Of a DNA stretch of 64,000 bases, positions 1 through 10,731 are shown piece after piece. The stretch is taken from positions 3,625,501 to 3,689,500 of the forward strand of contig CATNEN010000037.1 in assembly GCA_950097015.1 (NCBI GenBank), given 5' to 3'. The notes beneath the pieces were generated by a model. That model saw only the letters and a program-made list of their open reading frames with translations. It made no database searches and was not told the origin of the DNA. Source of the DNA: Macrostomum hystrix. Taxonomy: Eukaryota > Platyhelminthes > Macrostomidae. Each line of letters begins with the position of its first letter. Positions within the stretch are counted from its first letter, which is position 1. The position numbers and the translations under genes were made by a program.

Positions 1-2155
1 ACCTGACCGAATTTCCCCTCAACTGCGTCAGCATTCACGCCGCCGACGTGCTCCTACTGGCTTCGTCTATGTCAGCGCCCTCGTCTGCGGCGGACGCCGA
101 TGCCATTGTTCGCTGCCTGCGCGCCATCGACGCAGCGCTAGCTAGCGACGTCGACATCGATCTGACGCTGCTGACAACGCTGAGCGTGACTGCCAGCCCT
201 GCCGACTTTCTGCTGACCCTCCTGGAGGCCTGCGCGCCGCGGCTCGGCGCTTTCGCCGGTGCCGCCCAACTGGAGAGCGCCGGCCGCCTGCTGCCCCTCT
301 GCCTCGGCTGGCTGCGCATGGGCCGAGGTCGTCAGCGGCGGACATCGGCGTCGGCTGGCTCGGCGGTTCAACTGCCGACATCGTCCGGACCGTCATCGGC
401 TGCGGGAGCCGCGGCGGATTCCGCAGAGGCCGGCCGGCTGCTGTTGAACTGCGTGGCCGTCCTGGCTGAACGCGTGGCCACCATTGGCGAGGTGCAAAGC
501 TGCACTTCTATCGATGGGATTTCCCAGTTTTTTTTTTTATTCCATGGGATTTTCCAGTTTGGATCTCCAATTTAATGGGATTTCCCATTTTGCATCTCCA
601 ATTCAGCGGGATTTCCCAGTTTGGATATCCTTCATATTCAACGGGACTTCCCAGTTTGGATATCCTTCATATTCAATGGGATTTCCCTGTGTGGATCTAC
701 TTCATATTCGATGGGATTTCCTTGTTAGGATTTCCTTTTCGGTCGGATTTCCCTGTTTTGATCTTTTTTGGTTGGGATTTCCTTCTTTGTATCTCATATT
801 CGATGGGATTTTACTGATTGGATTTCCCATTCAATAAGCTCCCCAATACGGCTTTCCCTCTTGGAATCTTCTACTGATTGGGATTTACCAGTTTGCAATT
901 ATGTTTTAGGGATTCCCCTATTTTGATTTCCAATATCATGAGATTTCGCTGTTAGGAATTTATTTTTTATGGGATTTCTCTTTTTTCCATTTCGATGCCT
1001 ATGCACGTTGTCACAGTAAGTTCAATTAGTTTTCAAAGAGACGTTGCCCATCATGCTTCTTACTTCAAGGTGAAGCCGGGCGCCGGCAATCTGAATGATT
1101 GGACGATGGCGGCCGCGCTGGCCAGCGAATCCCTGGAGCGCCTGGCCGACCTCATGCGCTGCCAGCCTGGAGTTTGGCTGGCCTACAGGCGGCACCTTAT
1201 GTCTGCTCTGCGCTGCCTGCTGCCGATTGCGGCCAACGGCTGCAACCTGCGGGCTGACGGGACGGCGGCAACAGCAGCTGACAATAGTTGGGCGACTGCA
1301 GAGGCCGCTGCGGCAGCTGCGGCGGCCAGTATTGAAAGCTTGGTGTCCGCCACGGCTTCGCAACTGGTTAAGGTACGCAATAAAATCTCTGGGCAATTGT
1401 AGGATTCATTGAGGGAATCCCCATTGAGGGAATCTCCATCGAGGGAATCTCCATCGAGGGAATCCCAATCGAGGGAATCCCCATTGAGGGAATCCCCATC
1501 GAGGGAATCTCCATCGAGGGAATCCCCATCGAGAGAATCCCCATCGAGGGAATCCGAAATTTTCGAAGTGGGATTTTCTACAAAGATCTGAGTTTCGCTT
1601 TCTTGTCCTCCTTTGTTTGTTGCCACAGATCCCAGACGCTGACAGCTCGCAGATGGATATTGGCAACGGTTCGGCCGGCAAGCTGTCACAGCTACGCGCC
1701 ACCAAGCGTCAGCAGTTTAAACTGTACGCCAGCCAGTCCACCGTGCACTCGGACGATGCGTCCGGCGATTCGGACAATCAGCGCTCGGACGATTCCGACG
1801 GTAAGAAAGAAAAAGTTTACTTAAAATCTTCGATATTCTTAAAGAAATTCTAGACTTTCGTAATTTTAATTAATCTAGGAAATTCTTTGAATCGTCGAAA
1901 TTCTCGAAGTGAACTTTTCTATACATATCGGCCCCTCCGCACCTGCCAGGCGAAGATTCTGTGTACAATCCGTCCAGCACTGGCGGCAGCTACGCCGATA
2001 GGCAGCACCAGCAGCTTCTGCAGCTGCGTCAGCGAGTGGTGAGCAACTGTCTGACCGACGACGAGGACAACGACGGCAGCGACGCGGCCGCCTCAGACTG
2101 GGATTCGAGCAGCGAAGGGGACTCTGATCCCGGCGGACGGCTTCCGGATCAACAG

Positions 2156-2186
<31 letters not shown>

Positions 2187-2356
2187 TCGGAGGTGCTTTC
2201 ATCTCCGAAGCCAGAGAGATTTTCGCGGCCCTCAGGCAGTCGGCGCCGAAGCGTCTCGCCGACTGCGCCAACCGGCTGGAGCTTGAGCAGCGGCAGCGCG
2301 TTGAAGCTCTGACCGCAGCCAGGGAGGCTGCAGGTGAGCCTGAGACACTGCTGTGA
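1..2356 (+). CDS. 3' part of an unrecognised gene, helical-repeat-like with acidic/Gln-rich C-terminus
   Basis: Four exons join in phase: 1-491 (open at the window edge, frame starting at base 3), 1070-1372, 1629-1800 and 1950-2356, ending in TGA. The junctions are phase 0, 0 and 1 with normal GT/AG sites, giving 456 residues. The first half is Leu/Ala-rich, with helix-like stretches such as LLLTLLEACAPRLGAF-type segments, and would fit a HEAT/ARM-like solenoid, but no signature proves it. The C-terminal third is low complexity: clusters of Ser/Asp/Glu (SDDASGDSDNQRSDDSDGED), then nine Gln from a CAG run near 2158-2185, then a charged helix. I do not recognise the family. A strong donor-like CAG/GTGAGC at 2330-2338 lies just before the stop, so the true last exon could differ. 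Codon use matches the other genes. Confidence 0.6.
492..1069. repeat. Intron with degenerate GGGATTTCC-containing minisatellite
   Basis: The intron between the first two exons of the left-edge gene consists of imperfect repeats of roughly 27-40 bp, each built around GGGATTTCCCAGTTTGGAT followed by a TC/TTCATATTCAATG-type spacer. Copies near 515-830 are best preserved and decay to about 985. It is not coding: the overlapping open frames carry no family resemblance. Confidence 0.75.
1405..1560. repeat. 15-bp minisatellite, unit GAGGGAATCCCCATC
   Basis: About ten tandem 15-bp copies with a few substitutions (CCCATT, TCCATC variants) fill the second intron of the left-edge gene (1373-1628). Because 15 is a multiple of three, both strands stay open (Arg-Glu-Ser-Pro repeats on +), which is an artefact of the period. 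Confidence 0.85.
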
Positions 2357-5201
2357 CAGGCGACATCGAGCCCAGGCTGCTCTTGGAGAAGTGAATCGTC
2401 GGTCAATAACCGATTTATCTCTTCATTGAGTCGAAATCTTCCCAGAACACCAAATTAAGCTCGGCCCAATCTCCCTAAATAGCCCCTATCATGTTCAGAA
2501 TGAATGATACATTCAGGCTTGGGCCATTTCGAGCTTAAATAAGCTTTGCATAATAGCATTAGAAGACAAATTTTCAGCAAAGAAGCAGCACTACTCTTAG
2601 TAGAACTGGATATTTTCCGGCTTAGAATCATTTTAGTTCGCGTTTTTAATTAGTTCGCCTTCGCTATGCAATTATATATTTTATCTGACAGCTAAACTCG
2701 TTGCCCACACATTCTTGTTAATCGCTGTGCGATGCAAATTCTCTCGATTTTTCTTCTTTGCACTTTTAAATTAGCCGGTAAAATATTTGTTTTATTGAAC
2801 AATTTAACGCAGCTATCATTTAGTAAAATTAATGATCTACATTTTATAGCTAGCTGTGCAAATTCTTTTATTTTTTATGTCTAAGCATGTGCTAATCCAA
2901 AGTTTCATGTCATTAACGTTATAACTTCTGTGGTTCGTTTATCAGTACTTTTTTACGTTTTGTATTTACTTACATTACTCACATTTGTACGTTTAATTAC
3001 TGCAAATCTATCGGTAATGTTGTTCCTTTGTTCTTGCTTTATTTGCCAGAAAGTTTGTAAAATTTTTAGCTACATCTACTAACTAGTCTCAACTAAATAT
3101 GATTTCTATGTTTTCTTTTTGTACCAATAATTTAAGTAATAGGCCGAGAGAGCAAGCTGGCGAAAGATGAATTTAGAATTTGGTTTCTTCTAACTACTAA
3201 AAGTAGCTAATAAAAGAGCATGTAGCGTTTAAATTTGTAGCAATGACTATACATTTATTAAAAATATTTAAACCGTAAGTTTTTGTTATTACTAGAAAAC
3301 TATTATCGCAATAAATATTTAAAATAATATGCAAACTAATGCAAAGTATAATAATAATATATGTATATGAAACATACGAAAATGTACAATTATCAATTAA
3401 CATCGTTATACAAAAGCTTTTGACTAATCTATAAATCTAATCTGAAAGACTTACTGAAACTTTAACCTAGAAATTTTGTGCACAATTTTTTTTCATTCTA
3501 AAAAACTATATAAATTTCACTTTACTACGTACTCAATTGCAAGTAGTACAGAATGATTTTATTTATTTATTTATTTATTTTATTTAATTAAAGATTTAAT
3601 TATTTTACATGCAAAATCTAGAAATAAGGCTATTTTCTACATCTACACTTGTTTGTTTATTTCTATAGTCTTTGCAACATTGCACTAAATTAGTCATTTT
3701 GTGACAACATGAGCCAAAGCAATTGGAGCGCACAAGTAAATTATGTACAAAAATAATTGATCGTTTTTGTTTTATTTTTATTTGATTTCTCATGGCTGTG
3801 CTTAATTAGTTTTACTGAAATAAAAATTAGATTTTTCGCAAATAAATAAAAACAGCACATTTAGCTCAATACGCAGTTGTCTATTTTCTTTTGCCTTGTC
3901 GTATAAGTTCAAAGCTACATGTAAAGCTCTTTCGTCTCTTGTGCTGACTTTATATCGATACGATCTGTCGCTTTGGCAACGTTTAAATATAAATTATGTG
4001 TCCAACTTTCGCGTCTTGCTACTTGTATTTTTAATTATATTAGTAGTTCTGTGAGGATATTTATCAATTCTATTTTTTTCCGGATCACCGAACATGCAGT
4101 GTCTATGTTCTATCTTTCTATGTTCTTTCTATCTTTGATTGATTTCATAGAAAATCCTGTTTTTCTTTGTGTGTTAGAGTTTAAATTAAATTTTTTCTCT
4201 GCCGCTTTTCTCCAAGTCAATCTACAGACAGACTATAGCTACAGTAAAATAGTCACTCTTGTATGCGCCATTTGTCTTCATTTATTTGAATTCAATTAAT
4301 CGACTCATTTGCGAAAGAAGTCTATGGCCAAAGTTATCTCGACAGGTAAATAATGTGCCTTGCGGAAAATTAACGATTGAACTTAATTAGCACAAATACT
4401 CGTACAAAAGCAATTTTAAAAAATTTCCGACTAACATTTTATTTTGAGCATTCTTGCTACATTTGAGGCTCGTATTGAAAACAAAGTCCTAATGCTTCAA
4501 GTAAAGTACATTCTGGTTTTTCAAATCCTGGTAAGAAATTTCATAATATTCAAAAGTTACCTATAAATTTAATTGTCAAGAACTGACTGCACCTAATATA
4601 CACTCATCTTCACGGCTGACGTCATTCATTTCTCTTGCCCCTACTCGTATGCACAATCGTGCTAGCGGACGTCATTTCTTTCTGTTGCCCATACGCACAA
4701 TCATGCTAGCGGACGTCATTCATCTCTCTTGCCCCTATGCACAATCGTGCTAGCGGACGTCATTTCTTTCTGTTGCCCATACGCACAATCATGCTAGCGG
4801 ACGTCATTCATCTCTCTTGCCCCTATGTACAATCATGCTAGCGGACGTCATTCATCTCTCTTGCCCCTATGTACAATCATGCTAGCGGACGTCATTCATC
4901 TCTCTTGCCCCTATGTACAATCATGCTAGCGGACGTCATTCATCTCTCTTGCCCCTATGTACAATCATGCTAGCGGACGTCATTTATCTCTCTTGCCCCT
5001 ATGTACAATTATGCTAGCGGACGTCATTCCTTTCTGTTGCCCATACGCACAATCATGCTAGCGGACGTCATTCATCTCTCTTGCCCATTTGTACACAATG
5101 CTTAATTACATCACCATTTGTCCTTTAAAATTCCTCTAAATAGCCTGCATCTCAACCAAGTGTTTACTGTACCTTTGTTATTTGAATCAAGCACCTGCTA
5201 G
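2357..5201. other. AT-rich gene-free interval; probably holds the nicastrin first exon
   Basis: After the TGA of the left-edge gene the sequence turns AT-rich for about 2.2 kb, with a short TTTA run near 3558-3580 and only short open frames lacking coding character. Nicastrin's first recognisable exon starts at 5202 in phase 1, so a short signal-peptide exon ending in phase 1 should lie here, but I could not identify it. The right-hand 500 bp is a 44-bp tandem array. Confidence 0.5.
4608..5098. repeat. 44-bp minisatellite (GCTAGCGGACGTCATT core)
   Basis: Eleven or so tandem 44-bp units share GCTAGCGGACGTCATT, a CTCTTGCCCCTATG segment and ACAATCATG. Two unit subtypes alternate at the left (ATACGCACAATC versus ATGTACAATC) and homogenise to one type in the middle. 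Each unit contains GACGTC. It lies about 100 bp upstream of the first recognised nicastrin exon. Confidence 0.9.
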
Positions 5202-8200
5202 GGATTGAGCAGGCCAATTCAGCGGGCAGAAGTGGCGGTGGTAAGGAATTAATCTACCGCATCATCGAGGGGCACCACATGGGCTATTGTGTGCAACTGG
5301 CCACTGGCAGCAGCCTGCAACCAATCGGTTGCCAGGCCGGGTCAGGCGCTTATTACGGGCCACTGCGATGGATTACGCACGAGAATGGCAATTACACTAG
5401 TCCTGGGCGGCGATTGGACGAGAAGGCCGACAACAAAAAGTACATTGGTATAGTCAGTGCCAGCGAGTTTGCAGACCAGTGGCAAAGTAACTTTTCCGAT
5501 TGGCGCAGTGGCAGATTAGTTGGCATCATAGTTCTCCTCCAGCCAGGAGACACCAGCTGGCATCTAAACGAGTTATACATGTGCCGATCACAGAACAACA
5601 CATTTTGCGCTGACGGACTGGCTGGTGTAGCGGCAAAATATTCAATCCCTTTTCCAACTGTTCTGGTTTCGGTGAGGGCTTTTTAGACTTTTATTTGTTA
5701 AATACGATGTCTCGAACTCTCGACCACCTCTGGCAACCCATTTATACCGTAATAAAATTTACTTTGATTGGTAACTGACTAATTACCCTTCCAAAATTTT
5801 GATTGGCTTGCACTCACGACTGGCCTTGAATTCTAACCCTGATGTTAAGATGATTAAATTTCTAACCCTTCCAGCCATCTAATTGGTTGACAATCATGAC
5901 TGGCCTTGAACTCTAACCATGATGTTAAGATGGTTAAATTTCTAACCCTTCCAGCCATCTAATTGGTTGACAATCACGACTGGCCTAGATCCCCTAATCC
6001 TGACTATAAATTCAATTAAATGTCTTTTTGAGCCATCAAATTGGCCGACTATTCGCCGCTTGCCTGAACCCCTGTAATGAACAAATATGTTTGCTTCTAC
6101 TCATCGTCTCTGATTGGCTGACAGGTGAACACTCTACAGGCCGCCACTGGTCTAACTATACAGCGCCTTCGTAATCAGCCTCGGCTCTGGGCCAGTCTGC
6201 ACTTTGGCTACTCCGGTTTGACGAATTCAAAACGCTGCCGCAGGCGTCAGCAAGTCATGTACAGTGCAGCGCTTGGACGTTACATCACTGGCGAGCTGCT
6301 GTTTGAGCCGGAGCTACTCTGCGAGCAACTGGACGGCGAATATCTAGCCTGGACTGTGACTGAGCTACCCAGAAGCTACAAACGCAAGCCGGACAGCGCT
6401 CTGCTGATTCTAGCCAGGCTGGACTCCTTCAGCGTGTTCAGCAACTGGCAGGCGATGGCTGCACATCGGCTGCACGCCGGCCTGGCCGTCGGCCTGGCGC
6501 TGGCCGCCTCCATGGCCGACTTGGTGAGCAGAAAAGGTTCTCTGCCGTCCCTTCCTAATTTTCGTTAATCGCCTGTCTCCCCACTACGTCTATCCCAGTA
6601 TCCAGTCCCTCATTCTCCCATCTCCTTCTCTCTCATCTCCTTCTCTCCCATCTCCTTCTCTCCCATCTCCTTCTCTCTCATCTCCTTCTCTCTCATCTCC
6701 ATATCTTCCTCATCTCCTTCTCCCTTATCTCCTTCTCTCTCATCTCCTGTTCTCTTATCTCTTATCTCTCATTTCCTTCTTTCTCATATCCTTTTCTCTC
6801 ATCTCCTTCTCTCCAATCTCCTTCTCTCTCATCTCCTTCTCTCCAATCTCCTTCTCTCTCATCTCCTTCTCTCTCATCTCTTTTTCTCTCATCTCCTTCT
6901 CTCTCATCTCCTTCTCTCGCCTCTCCTTATCTCTACTTTAGTTCTCTCTAGTCTCTGTGATGAATATCATTGGCTACTACTTTAACAGAACATGAAGACA
7001 GCTTTACCCAACTCATCGTGGTCGGGCCGCGACATCGTTATTCTATTTCTAAACGGTGACAGTTACAATCACCTGGCCAGTCGTCACCTGGCCAATCAGT
7101 TGCTAAGCAACGGATTGTTAGGAAAGAATGGCGAGCCGTCGGTGTTAAAAGCGGAGCACCTGCGCGGTATTTTGGAGATCGACCTGCTGATGGGGAAGGA
7201 CAGCGAAAATGTTGACTTCAAGATTGCCCCGGCTAACACAAAACTGCCCGCCTGGGCCTCGCTTGGCGTCCTTCTACCAGCTACGAATCGTGCGGGTATC
7301 CTGCTTGACGATCCTGCCAAACTCGGCGAAGACAATCACAGATTGTTGCCAGAAAATCTGACAAGGCTTGATCAGCTGACTCGCAGACTCATTGGCCTGG
7401 CGACCGGGTTTCTAAGAACTGGCCATTTAGAATTGAATTACAATCCGTCAAGAATCCCACAGAACGGTATCACTAAAGCTCGGCTGTTGGACATCCGTGA
7501 CTGCCTGGACCAGACGGCCGCCACCGCCACCGCCACCGCCACCGCCACCGCCACCGCCACCGCCACCGCCACCGCCACCGCCACCGCCACCGCCGGTCCT
7601 TCAAGAAGATGCGACGCCCTCACCAAGGGCACCTCCATCCTGAATGGACGAATGCGGTTGGCTCGCAGTCTGCACAGATGGCGAGTCGGTGTCGGCCTGT
7701 CAGCCAGCATTGGACCGCACGGTCCCATTGTGCCAGGCGGCCTAATCAATAGGCAACGGAATACAGCTGGCACAATGCTGCTGGTTGGCAGTCTGCTGCT
7801 GCGCTACACTCTCAAGCCGCTAGGAGTCCATGGCTGTCCTAAACTGGCCGGAGAACACGAGGCCCCTGTCCGGGGCTACGAGGTGAGAGTGCCTTGCAGC
7901 TTGCTCCACTGCTCCACTCCATTGCGTACACTTTCACCGCAAGCCCTCAAGCCTTCTCTCCGCGGCTGCGCCCCAAATGAGTGTGCCGGGAGGGCTGTGG
8001 GCAATGGCGAGTCATTTGGTGAGACCTGCAGCGAGGAGACAATTAAGCCCATTCCACTGACTTCTGAGCACACACTCACACAGGTGTCAGCCCCTCAGGT
8101 CAGCCCCTCAAATGAATGTGGCCCAGAATCGAGCTCAGGACCTTGTCACGTATGATTTTCGATCATGTTTTCTTCGCCGTTTCTTCAGGTTGATCACAAT

Positions 8201-8446
8201 GGCCAGATTGTGTGCCAGTTCAGCTCCCTGGCCAGCGCTCCGTTAGTTCTGGACGCCAGCTCCGATCATGACGACTGGTGGATTACGGTGCAGGACTCGC
8301 AGCCTAGGCTGTCCGTCTTCGCGGTGACGTCACCGTCTGTGCAATGGCTGTCGCTGGCAGCCGGATGCGTCCTGGCCCTGCTGTGGATTCACCTGACGAT
8401 GGCGGCCGCGCTTCACCTGCGGCTGAAGATCTCTGAGACTGAGTAA
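5202..8446 (+). CDS. NCSTN: Nicastrin (gamma-secretase subunit), lacking the signal-peptide exon
   Basis: Nicastrin is the type I membrane glycoprotein that gates substrate entry to gamma-secretase (with presenilin, APH-1 and PEN-2) and acts in Notch and APP processing. Exons 5202-5671, 6125-6523, 6989-7882 and 8189-8446 join at phase 0 and give 672 residues; human nicastrin has 709 including a signal peptide. Supporting blocks are an N-terminal CVQLATG...IGCQ segment, PFPTVLVS, LILARLDSFSVFSNW (matching ATRLDSRSFFWN), DIVILFLNGDSYNHLAS (matching the family's FQGETFDYIGS), and one C-terminal TM (about residues 640-663) followed by a short tail. Exon 1 enters in phase 1, so an upstream signal-peptide exon is missing. 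Odd points: the DYIGS motif reads NHLAS, and a (GCCACC)n run inserts Ala-Thr repeats into the ectodomain. Identity is strong from order and spacing of blocks; the region after the Ala-Thr run is divergent. Confidence 0.88.
5765..6035. repeat. About three ~80-bp tandem copies in nicastrin intron
   Basis: Segments with CTAACCCTTCCAGCCATC, AATTGGTTGACAATCA and GACTGGCCTTGAACTCTAAC recur about every 80 bp, with the third copy decaying. It occupies most of the intron 5672-6124. Confidence 0.7.
6600..6935. repeat. 15-bp pyrimidine minisatellite (CTCTCATCTCCTTCT)
   Basis: About 22 tandem copies of a C/T-rich 15-bp unit fill the nicastrin intron 6524-6988. The + strand is almost purely pyrimidine plus A, so the - strand is purine-rich. 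The array ends about 50 bp before the acceptor at 6988. Confidence 0.85.
7517..7594. repeat. Exonic (GCCACC)n hexanucleotide encoding Ala-Thr repeats
   Basis: An almost perfect GCCACC run of about 13 units lies inside the third nicastrin exon and encodes alternating Ala-Thr in the ectodomain. The reading frame stays open on both sides, so it reads as an in-frame expansion within coding sequence. Confidence 0.9.
7900..8150 (-). mobile_element. SINE family 1 fragment filling a nicastrin intron
   Basis: The 306-bp intron 7883-8188 is mostly a reverse-oriented copy of a dispersed element also seen at 28996-29378, 34790-35075, 42965-43208 and 55940-56212. Shared landmarks are AAGCCTTCTCTCCGCGGCTG, CCCCAAATGA, the CACTCACACAGGTGT segment, and a tRNA-like end with GAATCGAGCTCAGG. 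This copy is rearranged: the landmarks are out of order and the AATGA motif occurs twice. The nicastrin frame remains open through it to a stop at 8155. Confidence 0.7.
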
Positions 8447-8549
8447 ATTGTCTGGAACAGATGCACAGAAATTCAATGCATGCTGCTTCAAAGCGGCTAA
8501 TCAATGACAAATCTATAAAATGCCAATATTATTCAATTGTTTAATTCGT

Positions 8550-8812
8550 TCGTAGCAGTAGAACCACAGGGGGTATTTCAAACAAACACATTTTTTCTGT
8601 CTCCCAAAATATTAAACCAATTAAAAATCCAGATCACAGGCTAAAATTTTCCGATAAAACAACTTCCAGAATCACAAAACATCGGCATAGTCGATATCTT
8701 CAACGATTCTCGTCGGGGTGTGGTGGATTTTTTCACGAAATTCGGTCATTCGGTTTGGGAGCTGTCGTGCAGTAGGCAGTGGGCATTTGAAATGCCCCAG
8801 GGTTCCCCAGGG
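8550..8812 (+). mobile_element. MITE-like element, copy 1 (internally deleted)
   Basis: Begins with GTAGCAGTAGAACCACAGGG then GGTATTTCAAA and ends with GCATTTGAAATGCCCCAGGG, an inverted match to its start. Internal landmarks (TCTCCCAAAATATT, CTTCCAGAATCACAAAACAT, GGTCATTCGGTTTGGGAGCT) are shared with the copies at 9566-10268 and 62425-62944. About half of the full-length interior is missing. It carries no coding sequence and lies just 3' of nicastrin. Confidence 0.75.
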
Positions 8813-9364
8813 GAGAAAATGGCATAGTCTAACTGCTGTTAAAACACAAAAGCGATCAACTATGAACGAATTATATCTGAACAAAGAAATGTTTCTCCTA
8901 GTAGAAAAACAAAACAATTAGAAAATAAATTCGAAAGACAATAATCAGATGTCCCTAGATACTAATTAAACAGAAATATATAGGTTCGGTTTATTAAAAA
9001 ATGTTCTTTCATTTGCTTGCAATGGATACAATTAAACAAAAAAATTAATTAGTTCTGCCACATGTTTACTTCATACAGAAGCGATTAGGAACAGAAAATG
9101 CGACTTGTTTGTTTTTCAAAAATGCATCAAAATGCGTCAAGAGGTCTCATCGGCAATCTCAGTCTGATGAATAGGACGCTTGATCAGATTCTCCTGAAAT
9201 TTGGGATTGGAGCTTTTGTCGATTTCCTGAAAGAAGATGCGTGTTCCAAGAGCGAGACTTGCAATGAGAAACACTGAAACACAAACTCACTCCAAAGGCA
9301 GTTGCTTAGCTCCAAAGTAACACATTTCCGGTTGTCGTCCTGTAATTAAGAAGAAAAAATACTT

Positions 9365-9560
9365 TTTTTAGCGCCATACCCTGGCCTGGACTGATCCAGA
9401 TTATTGATACTGCTACCCATTTTACAGCTGAGTAAACTAAAGCAATGCCAAATTAAGTATCTTGGTTAAGTGCAAAAAATGGATTTCTTTGGTCTCGGAG
9501 TCGAACTCCCGACCTCTCGATCAGAAGTCCAAAGCTCTAACCAGTAGGCTACAATAAAGG
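9365..9560 (-). mobile_element. SINE family 2 copy (tRNA-derived)
   Basis: Read on the - strand it has a tRNA-like head with an A-box-like TAGCCTACTGGTTAGAG and a B-box-like GAGTTCGACTCC, then a body with TTAGTTTACTCAGCTG and a TGGGTAGCAG-type segment. The same order occurs in the copy at 49105-49400. It is too diverged in the acceptor region to be a functional tRNA gene. Confidence 0.7.
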
Positions 9561-9565
9561 CATCA

Positions 9566-10268
9566 TTCTCAAAACATCGGCATCGTCCAGATATTCAACG
9601 ATTCCCGTCTGGCAAGAACCACAAAAATGTAGGCATGATTTTTCAGCTCGCAAAATTACTTCATGTAACCATGTCGGCTATTAAGAGCGTAATTTTGATC
9701 ATTGATTATTGATTATTGATTATTGATTATTGATTATTGATTATTGATTATTGATTATTGATTACTGATTATTGATTATTGATTATTGATTATTGATTAT
9801 TGATTATTGATTATTGATTATGGATTATTGATTATTGATTATTGATTATTGATTATTGATTATTGATTATTGATTATTGATTATTGATTATTGATTATTG
9901 ATTATTGATTATTGATTATTGATTATTGATCATTGATTATTGATTATTGATTTTTGATTATTGATTTTTGATTATTGATCATTGATTATTGGTTATTGAT
10001 CATTGATTATTGATTATTGATTATTGATTATCTTTTCAATTTCTTTCATTGCACCAATATGGATTCGCCATAGAGGTTTCTACAGCACAATTTTAGTTGT
10101 CGTTGTCACCAGGGTCTCCGACAAGAATTGCTGAAGTTTTTTTCATCGCAAAGTACGGAAAATTTCGATTCAGATGGTGGACTTTCACGAAAATCGGTCA
10201 TTCGGTTTGGAAGCTATTGTGAAGTAGGCAGCGGGAATTGAAATACCCCGTGGTCATTCTATTGTTAT
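9566..10268. mobile_element. MITE-like element, copy 2, split by a TGATTAT array
   Basis: The left part (AAAACATCGGCATCGTCCAG to about 9698) and right part (from about 10032, ending in GAAATACCCCGTGGTC and ATTCTATTGTTA) match the left and right halves of the copy at 62425-62944. Its outer left end is missing or overlaps SINE debris. The intervening about 330 bp is a simple 7-bp array absent from the other copies, so the array most likely expanded inside the element after insertion. Confidence 0.75.
9700..10031. repeat. 7-bp microsatellite/minisatellite (TGATTAT)n
   Basis: About 47 tandem copies of TGATTAT with scattered single-base variants (TGATCAT, TGATTTT, TGGTTAT). It sits within a MITE copy in the intergenic space between nicastrin and the Turtle-like gene. 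Confidence 0.95.
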
Positions 10269-10731
10269 AAAATGTACGCTTGTACATAAAATGACGGAAC
10301 TGTTAAGTACTTTTAATTGGTACAGTACTTTCTAAGAATGCCAACATTTGCTAGTTTAAGTTGATGTTTAATTACGTTCTAATCTAAATGTAACCTAACT
10401 AGACATGCAACAATTAAAATGATTTGACAGGTCAAATTAGCTAAGTTTTCTACTAAAAGTAGTCAACTATTGTAAAATGTAAACGTGATCAGGTAGCTTA
10501 GGTAGACTGGACCCGGGTGCTCAGTGGATTGTAAGGTGAGATCAGACAGGGGAGAGATCGGACAAGGTAGAGATGAGATACGGAAGATCAGGTAGCTAGA
10601 CAGACTTGTAGGAGAATCTCAGACGAGTTATGGCCCGCGCCAACATAGTACATGCGGCAAATCAAGAAAAACCGAAAAATGCAATTTCTGCAGGCAATAA
10701 TAAGCAAAATAAAATATGCAAGGCGTGGCGC

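Noticed and set aside
3973-4299. 108-codon hydrophobic frame, candidate nicastrin signal-peptide exon
   Set aside because: AT-rich, Phe/Ile-rich as expected by chance, with no phase-1 donor fitting the acceptor at 5201 and no similarity to nicastrin.
4608-5098. CRISPR-like direct repeats
   Set aside because: Units are contiguous without unique spacers and the genome is eukaryotic, so this is a minisatellite. The same applies to the other arrays.
1950-5671. The left-edge gene and nicastrin as one gene, using the donor-like CAG/GTGAGC at 2332
   Set aside because: That donor is phase 0 while the acceptor before 5202 requires phase 1, and nicastrin should start with a signal peptide.
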